Positions 31,853 through 40,265 of a DNA stretch of 64,000 nt are shown piece by piece. The DNA is from JAAYYY01 sp964579295. GTDB taxonomy: Bacteria; Chloroflexota; Anaerolineae; Promineifilales; Promineifilaceae. Position 1 is the stretch's first letter, and the number at the start of each line of letters is the position of its first letter. A model generated the notes under the pieces. The model ran no database searches. It was not told where the DNA came from and saw only the letters and a program-made list of their open reading frames with translations. The DNA is taken from positions 210,305 to 274,304 of the forward strand of contig CAZOGK010000002.1 in the NCBI GenBank assembly GCA_964579295.1. The letters run 5' to 3'. Position numbers and translations under genes: made by a program.

Positions 31853-33829
31853 ATGAGCGTAATCGAGGAAATCAAAAGCCGGCTTGACATTGTGGACGTG
31901 ATCGGCGAGACGGTGCAGCTTCGCCGTTCCGGTAAGTCCTACAGTGGCTTCTGCCCCTTCCACCAGAATACACGCACGCCCGCGTTCGTCGTCTTTCCCG
32001 ACACGCAGACTTGGCGCTGCTTCGGCGCCTGCGCCGAGGGCGGCGACCTCTTCTCCTTTGTCATGAAGAAGGAAGGCTGGGAGTTCAAAGAGGCATTAGG
32101 CGCTCTGGCTCAGCGCGCCGGCGTTACCCTGGAAGAGAGCACGCCCGGCGCCCGCGAGCGCCAGGAAGCCGACAAGCGCCTGGCCGATTTGCTCGGCCTG
32201 GCCGCCGACTACTTTCACCAGCTTCTGCTCTATGCGCCGCAGGCGGAAGCGGCCCGCCGCTACCTGGCCGAGCGCGCCCTGGAAGAAGAGACGATTGCCG
32301 CATTCAAGCTCGGCTTCAGCCTCGATTCCTGGGACGCCTGCCGCACTCATTTCAACGCCCAGGGTTACGACGACGGCGATCTGCTGGCGGCCGGGCTGCT
32401 CTCTGAGAACCCGGAGCGCGGCACGCGCTACGATCGCTTTCGCAACCGGCTGATGATCCCCATTCGTGATCTGCAGGGGCAGGTCGTCGGTTTCGGCGCG
32501 CGCACTCTTGACCCAGAAGGCGTGCCCAAATACCTCAACTCGCCGCAGACCGCGCTGTTCGACAAGAGCCACCTGCTCTTTGGCCTGGATATGGCCCGCC
32601 GCCACATCCGCGAAGCGCGCCAGGCCATCATCGTCGAAGGGTATACAGACGTGATGCAGGGCTGGCAGACCGGCTTCCGCAACATCGTCGCCCAGATGGG
32701 CACGGCCCTCACCGAACAGCAGCTCGGCCTGCTCAAGCGCTTTACACGGCGCTTTGTGATCGCCCTTGACAGCGACGCCGCCGGCGTGCAGGCGACCCTG
32801 CGCAGCCTGGAAGTGGCCCGTGACGCCCTGGACCGCGATGTCGAAGTCCGTTTCGACGCCCGCGGGTTGGTACGGCACGAGGGCCGGCTTAACGCCGATA
32901 TCCGCGTGCTGACTCTGCCACCGGGCAGCGATCCTGATCAGCTGCTGCGTGACGACCCGGCGCTCTGGCCACAGCTGGTGGAAAAGGCAAGGCCCGTCGT
33001 CGCCTACGTTATCGAAACCCTGACTGCGGACGTGGACCTGAGCGACGCAAAGGCCAAGGCCGATATAGTGCGCCAGGTGACACCGTTGATAAACGACGTG
33101 GCCGATGCCGTCGAGCGCGATCATTACCGGCAGCTGCTTTCACGCACGCTGCACATTGACGAGCGGGCGCTGCAGCAGGCAGCGCTGGCGACTTCGGTCT
33201 CTCAGGCGACACGGCAGCGGCGGCGCGAGCAGCGCCAGGTGGAGAGCGAAATCGGGCCGGGGCGCGCGGCGCTGGCGAACAGCCCGACCCTGGCCGGTGG
33301 CCGGTTGGCGCTGACCATGCGCGAGGCCGACTTCCTGCGCTATTGCCTGCGTTCCCCGGCGCTGCTGCGCGCGGTGGACGAGCAGCTGCAAAACGCGGAG
33401 CAGCCGCCGGTAAGCCCTGGCGATTTTAGCGGCGCTGACGACCGCGCCCTCTTCACCTTTTTGCGCCAGCACGCCGGCCGCCAAGCGGTTGCCGCTAGCG
33501 ACGAATTGTGGGATAGTCTGGACGCGGTGTTGCTTGCTCGTCTGCATTACCTCCTAGATGATACGTCGAGGCCCGCCGATGCCGATCTGGATCGGTTGCC
33601 TGATATACTGGCGCAGCTGATTCTTGATCTTCGTCGAGAGCGGATTCGCCGCCTGCTGAGTGAAGTGCAGGAGCTGCTTCGCCAGGCCCGTGAGGAGGGC
33701 AGCAATACGAGCCTGGAGATGTATATGCAGCAGCTACAGACCTTGCCTCTGGAGCTGCAAGGGCTGAACCGGGCTCATATGGCGCTTTCGCCAGTGGGCC
33801 GCCGCAAGGCCGAAGAGGCTGGGGCATAA
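31853..33829 (+). CDS. dnaG: DNA primase DnaG
   Basis: 658 residues from ATG 31853 (MSVIEEIKSRLDIVDVIGET); ATGs at 31847 and 31799 are also in frame but extend past the conserved start. The CHC2 zinc finger has Cys34, His37, Cys56 and Cys60 (CPFH ... RCFGAC; the last pair is spaced by three rather than two residues). The TOPRIM core shows AIIVEGYTDVMQGW and FVIALDSDAAGVQATLRSLE with its acidic residues. The C-terminal helicase-interaction part is helical and divergent. It makes RNA primers for replication. It lies 41 bp upstream of the primary sigma gene, like the dnaG-rpoD pair of many bacteria. Confidence 0.96.
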   Translation: MSVIEEIKSRLDIVDVIGETVQLRRSGKSYSGFCPFHQNTRTPAFVVFPDTQTWRCFGACAEGGDLFSFVMKKEGWEFKEALGALAQRAGVTLEESTPGARERQEADKRLADLLGLAADYFHQLLLYAPQAEAARRYLAERALEEETIAAFKLGFSLDSWDACRTHFNAQGYDDGDLLAAGLLSENPERGTRYDRFRNRLMIPIRDLQGQVVGFGARTLDPEGVPKYLNSPQTALFDKSHLLFGLDMARRHIREARQAIIVEGYTDVMQGWQTGFRNIVAQMGTALTEQQLGLLKRFTRRFVIALDSDAAGVQATLRSLEVARDALDRDVEVRFDARGLVRHEGRLNADIRVLTLPPGSDPDQLLRDDPALWPQLVEKARPVVAYVIETLTADVDLSDAKAKADIVRQVTPLINDVADAVERDHYRQLLSRTLHIDERALQQAALATSVSQATRQRRREQRQVESEIGPGRAALANSPTLAGGRLALTMREADFLRYCLRSPALLRAVDEQLQNAEQPPVSPGDFSGADDRALFTFLRQHAGRQAVAASDELWDSLDAVLLARLHYLLDDTSRPADADLDRLPDILAQLILDLRRERIRRLLSEVQELLRQAREEGSNTSLEMYMQQLQTLPLELQGLNRAHMALSPVGRRKAEEAGA

Positions 33830-33870
33830 GCTGATGGCGAGAGCCGGGGGCTTGCGTCGATAGGAAACCC

Positions 33871-35541
33871 ATGGATTTAGATTTTGACGACGAAATCGTA
33901 GATTTCGAGGAAGAAGAAGGCAATGAGCTGGATGTCGAGGCGCTGTTTCGCGAGGCGCGTCGCCGCCGCGTCATCAGCGAGGCCGACGTCGAAGCGATCC
34001 TGGCCTCGGCTGACGAGGAGCAGGCAGAACGCCTCTACCAGCGCCTGCAGCAGCTTGGCATCCGCGTCGTCACCGAATCGGGCGCGACTGTCGACGACAT
34101 GGGCGAGTCCAACAATGTCCTGCAGATTGAAGAAGATGATGATGATGACGACGATAGCTACTATGGCAGCGGCGCGCAGGACGACCCCGTCCATACCTAT
34201 CTGAAGGAAATCGGCCAGGTTTCGCTGCTGCGCGCCGATCACGAGGTTTGGCTGTCGGTGCAGCTGGCAGCGGCCAATGACCTGGAAGCGCTCAAGGCGC
34301 GCGTGCAGGCCGAGGGCAGCGGCGACCTCTACAACCGCACGATGGCAGCCAACTACGAAGTGCTGCTGACCGAGTGGGAGCGCACGGTCTCCGCCGCGGA
34401 AACGCTGCAGCACCCGGTTCCCGAGCTGTCGCGCCTGGTCGCCGAGGCCCAGGGCTTGCGAGAGAACTGGAATCAGGAGCGGCCGTCCTACCTGCGCCAG
34501 TATCTCAATGAAGGCGACTGGAGTGGGGAGGAAGATTGGGTGGATATCGCCACCAGCGTCTTCGCCCTCTTTACGTCGATCTACCTCCTGCCGCGCAGCA
34601 TTTCCGGACGGCTGGTTGAGTGCGAGACGCAGCACGGCGTGCTGCCGGACCTCGACGAGTTTCGCCGCTGGTTGGAAGACGAGGATTTTGCCCTCGAATA
34701 CAATGAGTTTATGGTCTACAACCTGGCCGAAGAGGCCAAGGTCAACCTGACCCGGGCCAATCTGCGGCTGGTGGTGAGCATCGCCAAGAAATACATGGGA
34801 CGCGGCATCCAGTTCCTCGACCTGGTGCAGGAAGGAAACGTTGGCCTGCTGCGCGCCGTAGAGAAGTTTGACCACACGAAGGGTTTCAAGTTCAGCACCT
34901 ACGCCACCTGGTGGATCAGGCAGGCAGTCAGCCGGGCGATTGCCGATCAGGCGCGCACGATCCGCATCCCTGTGCACATGTTTGAGACGATCAATAAGAT
35001 AACGCGCGTGCAGCGCGATCTGGTGCAAAAGCTGGGGCACGAGCCATCCGTAGACGAGCTGGTCCTGGAGCTGGAAGATTTCCTCACGCCCGAGGAAGCG
35101 ACGGCTATCAAGACGGCGCTGGAAGAAGGCCGGGTTGTCGATCCGCTGCTGAACCGCAAGTGGAAACAGGCGGCCAGCAAGGTGCGCGGCATCCTGCGCA
35201 TCTCCAAAGAGCCAATGTCGCTGGAGACGCCCGTGGGTCATGAAGACTCCACAGAATTGGGCGATTTCATCGAGGATGAGAGCATCGACCAGCCGGTAGA
35301 TGCAGCGTCACGAGAGCTGCTGCGCGAGCAGATCCGCCAGGTGTTGGGCTTCCTCACCGACCGCGAGCGGCAGGTTCTCGAAATGCGCTTTGGTCTGAGC
35401 GACGGCCAGGATCACACGTTAGAAGAGGTAGGCAAATCGTTTGGCGTGACGCGCGAGCGCATCCGGCAGATAGAAGCCAAGGCGCTGCGCAAGCTGCGCC
35501 ATCCCAGCCGCAGCAAAGCGCTGCGCGATTACCTCGGCTAA
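33871..35541 (+). CDS. rpoD: Primary RNA polymerase sigma factor (sigma-70/SigA)
   Basis: 556 residues. Acidic N-terminus and region 1.1-like helices, region 1.2 (DPVHTYLKEIGQVSLLRAD), a long non-conserved insert (~140-280), then regions 2-4. Region 2.4 ADQARTIRIPVHMFETINKI and region 4.2 VTRERIRQIEAKALRKLRHP match the housekeeping consensus closely; residues after it (SRSKALRDYLG) also match the primary type. SD AGGAAA precedes the ATG. Downstream of dnaG by 41 bp, probably co-transcribed. I take this one, not the 400-residue protein at 25894, to be the main sigma factor. Confidence 0.95.
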   Translation: MDLDFDDEIVDFEEEEGNELDVEALFREARRRRVISEADVEAILASADEEQAERLYQRLQQLGIRVVTESGATVDDMGESNNVLQIEEDDDDDDDSYYGSGAQDDPVHTYLKEIGQVSLLRADHEVWLSVQLAAANDLEALKARVQAEGSGDLYNRTMAANYEVLLTEWERTVSAAETLQHPVPELSRLVAEAQGLRENWNQERPSYLRQYLNEGDWSGEEDWVDIATSVFALFTSIYLLPRSISGRLVECETQHGVLPDLDEFRRWLEDEDFALEYNEFMVYNLAEEAKVNLTRANLRLVVSIAKKYMGRGIQFLDLVQEGNVGLLRAVEKFDHTKGFKFSTYATWWIRQAVSRAIADQARTIRIPVHMFETINKITRVQRDLVQKLGHEPSVDELVLELEDFLTPEEATAIKTALEEGRVVDPLLNRKWKQAASKVRGILRISKEPMSLETPVGHEDSTELGDFIEDESIDQPVDAASRELLREQIRQVLGFLTDRERQVLEMRFGLSDGQDHTLEEVGKSFGVTRERIRQIEAKALRKLRHPSRSKALRDYLG

Positions 35542-35550
35542 GCTCCCGCT

Positions 35551-35568
35551 TACCGGGCCAGTCCGGTA
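35551..35568 (+). terminator. Weak hairpin after rpoD
   Basis: TACCGG (35551-35556) and CCGGTA (35563-35568) form a short stem. An AT-rich stretch follows but no proper T-run, so termination is uncertain. Confidence 0.3.
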
Positions 35569-35615
35569 TAGATAGCTATTTATCATTCCTATCATGGATT
35601 TATTCATAAATCCGG

Positions 35616-35643
35616 TTGTGGTCTATTTCGTTTGTGATAAAAT
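35616..35643 (+). promoter_or_regulatory. Promoter of the nuo operon
   Basis: TTGTGG (35616-35621), 16-bp spacer and TAAAAT (35638-35643) with TGA directly upstream (extended -10). The surrounding ~60 bp are AT-rich. Predicted start ~35650, about 20 nt before nuoA. Confidence 0.6.
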
Positions 35644-35669
35644 GAACACACGAAAGGCGCCAGCAATGT

Positions 35670-36044
35670 GTGAATGCTATGGATGACCACCTGATCCCTT
35701 ACATCCCAATTGCCGTTCTGGCTGGAATCAGCCTCTTCTTTGCCATTTTGCTGCCTGTCCTCAGTCTGAGCCTGGGGCCACGGCGCCCCTCGGCGCGCAA
35801 AGGCATTCCCTACGAGTCGGGGATGGTGCCGATTGGCGAGGCCCAACGGCGGCTGCCGGTCAAGTTTTACCTGGTGGCCGTGCTCTTCATCATCTTCGAC
35901 ATCGAAATCATCTTCCTGCTACCCTGGGCCGTTACCTTCCGCTTTCTGGGGCTGTTCGGACTGGTAGAGATTCTCGTCTTTGTCCTGATCCTGCTGATCG
36001 GCTATATCTGGGTGTGGAAGAAAGGAGCTCTCGAATGGGAGTAG
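35670..36044 (+). CDS. nuoA: NADH-quinone oxidoreductase subunit A
   Basis: 124 residues, first gene of the complex I operon. The start is GTG 35670 (GAAAGG 12-17 nt upstream) or ATG 35679. Three membrane helices. The loop between helix 1 and 2 carries GIPYESGMVPIGEAQRRLPV, the conserved loop near the quinone site, and helix 2 has the acidic FDIEIIFLLPWAV motif. NuoA is a small membrane subunit at the junction with the peripheral arm. Its last codons overlap nuoB by 10 nt. Confidence 0.95.
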   Translation: MNAMDDHLIPYIPIAVLAGISLFFAILLPVLSLSLGPRRPSARKGIPYESGMVPIGEAQRRLPVKFYLVAVLFIIFDIEIIFLLPWAVTFRFLGLFGLVEILVFVLILLIGYIWVWKKGALEWE

Positions 36045-36517
36045 AACAGAAACTTGGCGAGATGGGCATCGTCACCGCCCGTCTCGAAGACCTGGTAAAT
36101 TGGGGGCGAACCAATGCCATGTGGCCCATGCTCTTTGGCCTCGCCTGCTGCGCTATCGAGATGATGTCTACCCAGGCGGCGCACTATGATGCCTCGCGTT
36201 TTGGCATGGAGCTGATGCGCCCCTCGCCGCGGCAGGCCGACTTGATGATCGTCGCCGGGCGCGTCTCGCGCAAGATGGGGCCGGTGCTGCGCCGCCTCTA
36301 CGATCAGATGGGCGACCCGAAGTGGGTCATCGCCATGGGCGACTGTGCTTCCTGTGGCGGCGTTTTCAATAACTATGCCATTGTGCAGGGCGTCGACGAA
36401 ATTGTCCCCGTCGACGTCTACGTGGCCGGCTGCCCGCCGCGGCCAGAAGCCCTTATTGACGGCATCCTCGCCCTCCACGAAAAGATCCGGGGCGAAACGG
36501 TAAAGGACTGGGCCTGA
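36035..36517 (+). CDS. nuoB: NADH-quinone oxidoreductase subunit B
   Basis: 160 residues from ATG 36035 with SD AAAGGAG seven bases before it. It binds the terminal [4Fe-4S] cluster N2 that hands electrons to quinone; the four cysteines are seen in LACCAIEMM (two), GDCASCGG and VAGCPPRP. It overlaps nuoA by 10 nt and its TGA overlaps the nuoC ATG, so translation is coupled. Confidence 0.97.
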   Translation: MGVEQKLGEMGIVTARLEDLVNWGRTNAMWPMLFGLACCAIEMMSTQAAHYDASRFGMELMRPSPRQADLMIVAGRVSRKMGPVLRRLYDQMGDPKWVIAMGDCASCGGVFNNYAIVQGVDEIVPVDVYVAGCPPRPEALIDGILALHEKIRGETVKDWA

Positions 36518-37050
36518 TGGAACGCTGGCAGGAACGGAATGACCTGGTTCTGGAACGAGTCCGGGTAGAGCATCCCGATCTGCTGCTGGAGGTTGGCGAC
36601 TTCCGCGGCGAGCTGACGCTGCTGATCGCGCCCGCGTCGGTTTTTGGGTTGTGCCAATATCTGCGCGACGATCCGGCGCTGGCCTACAACTTTCTGGAGG
36701 ACATTGTCGCCGACGACATGTTCCCCGAATATCCGCGCTTCGCCGTGAGCTACCATCTCTATTCATTTGCCCACAACCACCGCGTCCGTGTGCGCGCCCT
36801 GGTGGAAGATCCGGACGATGGCCCAGAGACCCTATCCGCTCTCTGGCCGATTGCGACCTGGCTGGAAACGGAGGTCTGGGATTTGATGGGTATTCGCTTT
36901 CGGGGCAACGAAAATCTGCGCCGCCTTTTCCTGCCCGAAGACTGGCAAGGGCACCCATTACGAAAAGATTACCCGCTCGGCTATGAGCAGGTGCAATTTA
37001 GCTTCAACTGGAAAGCCATCGGCACGAAGAAGCCGCATCCGCAAGAGTAA
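36517..37050 (+). CDS. nuoC: NADH-quinone oxidoreductase subunit C
   Basis: 177 residues. The 30-kDa subunit of the peripheral arm, which packs against NuoD. The family signature is YHLYSFAHNHRVRVRALVED followed by WLETEVWDLMGIRFRGNENLR and RKDYPLGYEQ. Not fused to NuoD, unlike in E. coli. Starts within the nuoB stop codon (TGATG). Confidence 0.95.
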   Translation: MERWQERNDLVLERVRVEHPDLLLEVGDFRGELTLLIAPASVFGLCQYLRDDPALAYNFLEDIVADDMFPEYPRFAVSYHLYSFAHNHRVRVRALVEDPDDGPETLSALWPIATWLETEVWDLMGIRFRGNENLRRLFLPEDWQGHPLRKDYPLGYEQVQFSFNWKAIGTKKPHPQE

Positions 37051-37079
37051 GCGCTTTCCAGCTTGAAGGAGAGGCGTCT

Positions 37080-38369
37080 ATGACACAGTTTCGCCCGGCA
37101 CAGCCACGGAGCGGCGGCAGCATTACGGCAACCTCCGACTCGATGGAGGAGCTGACTGTCGAGGAGCTGCGCGCCAAGTACGGCTCCAAGATGGAGATTT
37201 CGTCCGAAGACAATATGCTCCTGAGCATGGGGCCGCAGCACCCGAGCACGCATGGCGTGCTGCGCCTGCTGCTGGAGCTTGACGGCGAGATCGTCGTCAA
37301 CCTGGCGCCTGACATTGGCTTCCTGCACACCGGCATCGAAAAGAACATGGAAGCAAAGACTTTCACCAAGGCGCTGGTGATGACCGACCGCATGGACTAT
37401 CTGGCCCCCCTCTCCAACAACCTGGGTTACATGCTGGCAGTAGAGAAGCTGGTGGGCATTGACGTGCCGCCGCGCGCCCAGGCGCTGCGGGTGATCCTCA
37501 CTGAGCTGACCCGAATCGGCAGCCATCTCGTCTGGCTGGGGACGCATGCCCTCGACCTGGCGGCCATGACTGTTTTTCTTTACTGCTTCCGCGAGCGAGA
37601 ATATCTGCTGGACATCTTTGAGATGGTCTCCGGCCAGCGCATGATGACTAGCTATTTCCGCCCCGGCGGCCTCTGGCGTGACGTCCCGCCTGAGTTTGAG
37701 CCGGCGGTGCGCCAGTTCATTGATTTTTTCCCGGCGCGAATGGCCGATTACGAGGCGCTGCTGACAAACAATCCCATCTTTTTGGAGCGGACCAAGGAGA
37801 TTGGCGTCGTCTCCAAAGAGGACGCCCTGGCCTGGGGTCTGACGGGCGCTAACCTGCGCGGCTCTGGCGTCGAGTGGGATGTGCGGAAGGCGATGCCTTA
37901 TTCCGGCTACGAGAACTACGACTTTGACGTCCCTACCCAGAGCGACGGCGATGTCTACGCGCGCTATCGCGTACGTATGGAAGAGATGAAACAGAGCCTG
38001 CGCATCGTCGAGCAGGCGCTGGACCGTCTGCCGGATGGGCCGGTGCTCACCGACAACCGCAAGGTAGCGCCGCCGCCACGCTCGGAGCTCGGCCGCAGCA
38101 TGGAGGCGGTCATCCATCACTTTAAGCTGTGGACCGAAGGCTTCAGCGCGCCGGAAGGCTACGTCTATGTGCCGATAGAGTCGCCACGCGGCATCCTGGG
38201 TACCTATCTGCGCGGCGACGGCACGAACAAGCCAGCGCGTGTCCACTTCCGCGCCCCGTCGTTTGTCAACCTGGCGGCCCTGCCGCTCATGGCTCGTGGC
38301 TGTTTCGTTTCCGATCTCGTGGCTATCATCGGCTCCATCGACATCGTGCTGGGCGAGATCGACAGGTAA
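37080..38369 (+). CDS. nuoD: NADH-quinone oxidoreductase subunit D
   Basis: 429 residues with SD GGAGAGG upstream of the ATG. The 49-kDa subunit, related to the hydrogenase large subunit, forms the quinone pocket with NuoB. The conserved GPQHPSTHGVLRLLLELDGE, IGFLHTGIEKNME, LTRIGSHLVWLGTHALDLAA and ESPRGILGTYLRGDG segments are present, including the His and Tyr of the quinone site region. The first ~45 residues are a poorly conserved extension. Confidence 0.97.
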   Translation: MTQFRPAQPRSGGSITATSDSMEELTVEELRAKYGSKMEISSEDNMLLSMGPQHPSTHGVLRLLLELDGEIVVNLAPDIGFLHTGIEKNMEAKTFTKALVMTDRMDYLAPLSNNLGYMLAVEKLVGIDVPPRAQALRVILTELTRIGSHLVWLGTHALDLAAMTVFLYCFREREYLLDIFEMVSGQRMMTSYFRPGGLWRDVPPEFEPAVRQFIDFFPARMADYEALLTNNPIFLERTKEIGVVSKEDALAWGLTGANLRGSGVEWDVRKAMPYSGYENYDFDVPTQSDGDVYARYRVRMEEMKQSLRIVEQALDRLPDGPVLTDNRKVAPPPRSELGRSMEAVIHHFKLWTEGFSAPEGYVYVPIESPRGILGTYLRGDGTNKPARVHFRAPSFVNLAALPLMARGCFVSDLVAIIGSIDIVLGEIDR

Positions 38370-38374
38370 GCATC

Positions 38375-38938
38375 ATGGCAAATCAACTTCGCGAGCAGTA
38401 TGGAGAGATCATCGACGGCCTGCTGGACCGCTATCCCCGGAAGCTGTCGGCCATTCTGGCCCTGATGCATCTGGCGCAGCAGGTTCACGGCTACATGAGC
38501 CAGCAGGCCATGCACGAAGTAGCCGAGATTCTGGACATCGATTCGACGCATGTCCTCTCCCTGGCCGGCTTCTACTCGCTCTATTACGAGGAGCCGGTGG
38601 GCAAATATGTGCTGGAGGTCTGCACCGACCTGGCCTGCGCTCTGCGCGGCGCCGATCAGTTCCTGGCCATGGCGCTGGAGAAGCTGGGCGTAGACGTTGA
38701 TGAGATGACGGCCGATGGGCTGTTTACGGTCAAGCCAGTGATGTGTCTCGCCGCCTGTGACAAAGCACCCTTGCTCCAGTGCAACCTGCGCTACCACGAA
38801 AATCTGAACGAAGAAAAGTTTGATGCGCTGATTGCCCGGCTGCGGGCGGAGGCGGCCGTTGAGACGGAAGAGCGCGATCCTTCAATAGTCGAGCGCATCA
38901 TGAGCTACGCGGCGGGCGACCCGCCGGTGCGGGGGTAG
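38375..38938 (+). CDS. nuoE: NADH-quinone oxidoreductase subunit E
   Basis: 187 residues from ATG 38375, five nt after nuoD. Thioredoxin-like [2Fe-2S] protein holding cluster N1a; the four cysteine ligands are in CTDLACALRG and MCLAACDKAP. The N-terminal helical part (RYPRKLSAILALMHLAQQVH) is typical. The last ~25 residues are a variable tail. It forms the NADH dehydrogenase module with NuoF and NuoG. Confidence 0.96.
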   Translation: MANQLREQYGEIIDGLLDRYPRKLSAILALMHLAQQVHGYMSQQAMHEVAEILDIDSTHVLSLAGFYSLYYEEPVGKYVLEVCTDLACALRGADQFLAMALEKLGVDVDEMTADGLFTVKPVMCLAACDKAPLLQCNLRYHENLNEEKFDALIARLRAEAAVETEERDPSIVERIMSYAAGDPPVRG

Positions 38939-38947
38939 GACAACATC

Positions 38948-40255
38948 ATGGCTCATCTGTTGCTACGTCACCGCGAAATCGAAAATCTGCACCGGCTGGA
39001 CGTCTATCGCCAGCATGGCGGCTATGAGGCGCTGCAGAAATGTCTGCAGCTTGGCCCGGAAGAAGTGCTGAATACGGTCAAGAAGGCCAACGTGCGCGGG
39101 CGCGGCGGCGCCGGCTTCCCCGCCGGCATCAAGTGGGGGTTCATCCCCAAAGATGCGCCGGTGAAGTACGTTGTCGTCAACGCCGACGAGTCGGAAACCG
39201 GCACATTTAAGGACCGCGAGTTGCTCGAAGGCAACCCGCACCAGGTCATCGAAGGCGCGATGATTGCGGCCTATGCGGTCGGCGCCGAGCTGATTTACTG
39301 CTACTTCCGCGGCGAGTTCATGGACGCCGCCTACCACTTCGAGCAGGCGCTCAAGGATCTGCGGCAGGCCGGCCTGCTCGGCGACGACATTCTGGGCTCT
39401 GGCTTCAATTGCCAGATGTACGCCAGCTATGGCGCCGGCGCTTATATTTGCGGCGAGGAGACGGCGCTGCTGGCCTCACTGCAGGGCGAGCTGGGCCAGC
39501 CCTGGTCCAAGCCGCCGTTCCCGGCGCAGGCTGGCCTCTACGGCCAGCCGACCGTTGTCAACAATGTCGAGACGCTGGCTAACATCCCGCCGGTCATTAG
39601 CAACGGTCCAGAGTGGTATCTGCAGATAGGTACGCCGGACAGCCCCGGTGTCAAGATCGTCTGCCTGAGCGGGCATGTCAAGCGCCCCGGCAACTACGAA
39701 GTGCCGATGGGCATCACCTACCGCGAGCTGATTTTTGGCGACGAGTATGGGGGCGGCATGCTTCACGACAACCAGTTTAAGGCGCTGTTGCCCTCGGGCG
39801 GCTCTGGCCCGGTCGTGACCGAAGAGGCGTTGGACGCCCCGCTCAGCTTCGATGGCCTACAGCCCTACGACTCGCTGATGGGTTCGGCCTCGATGATCGT
39901 GATGGACGAGACGACCGACATGGTCTGGGCCGCCTGGAAGATGATCGACTTCTTCCGGCACGAGTCGTGCGGCAAGTGCACCCCCTGCCGCGAGGGAACC
40001 TACTGGCTGGAGCGGGTGATGGAAGACGTGCATCACGGCCGCGGTACGCAGAAGGATATTAAGCTGCTGGAGAGTGTGGCCCGCAACATGCAGGGCAAAT
40101 GTTTGTGCGCCCTGGGCGAGTTCGCCACCAGCCCCATCCTCTCCACCATCCGCCATTTCACCGACGAATACAAGGCCAAAGTCCCGGCCGTGCCGGTAGA
40201 GGCCAACGGCAACCGGCGCGACGAACGCTCGCGCGCCGGAGCTGTCGCCAGCTAA
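38948..40255 (+). CDS. nuoF: NADH-quinone oxidoreductase subunit F
   Basis: 435 residues. It binds NADH, FMN and the [4Fe-4S] cluster N3. The nucleotide/FMN glycine-rich segments RGRGGAGFPAGIKWGF and GAGAYICGEETALLASLQGE are present, as is the cluster motif ESCGKCTPCREGTYW with a later Cys (NMQGKCLCALGEFA). The N-terminal ~40 residues show no extra domain. Confidence 0.97.
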   Translation: MAHLLLRHREIENLHRLDVYRQHGGYEALQKCLQLGPEEVLNTVKKANVRGRGGAGFPAGIKWGFIPKDAPVKYVVVNADESETGTFKDRELLEGNPHQVIEGAMIAAYAVGAELIYCYFRGEFMDAAYHFEQALKDLRQAGLLGDDILGSGFNCQMYASYGAGAYICGEETALLASLQGELGQPWSKPPFPAQAGLYGQPTVVNNVETLANIPPVISNGPEWYLQIGTPDSPGVKIVCLSGHVKRPGNYEVPMGITYRELIFGDEYGGGMLHDNQFKALLPSGGSGPVVTEEALDAPLSFDGLQPYDSLMGSASMIVMDETTDMVWAAWKMIDFFRHESCGKCTPCREGTYWLERVMEDVHHGRGTQKDIKLLESVARNMQGKCLCALGEFATSPILSTIRHFTDEYKAKVPAVPVEANGNRRDERSRAGAVAS

Positions 40256-40265
40256 GAGAGTCAAG

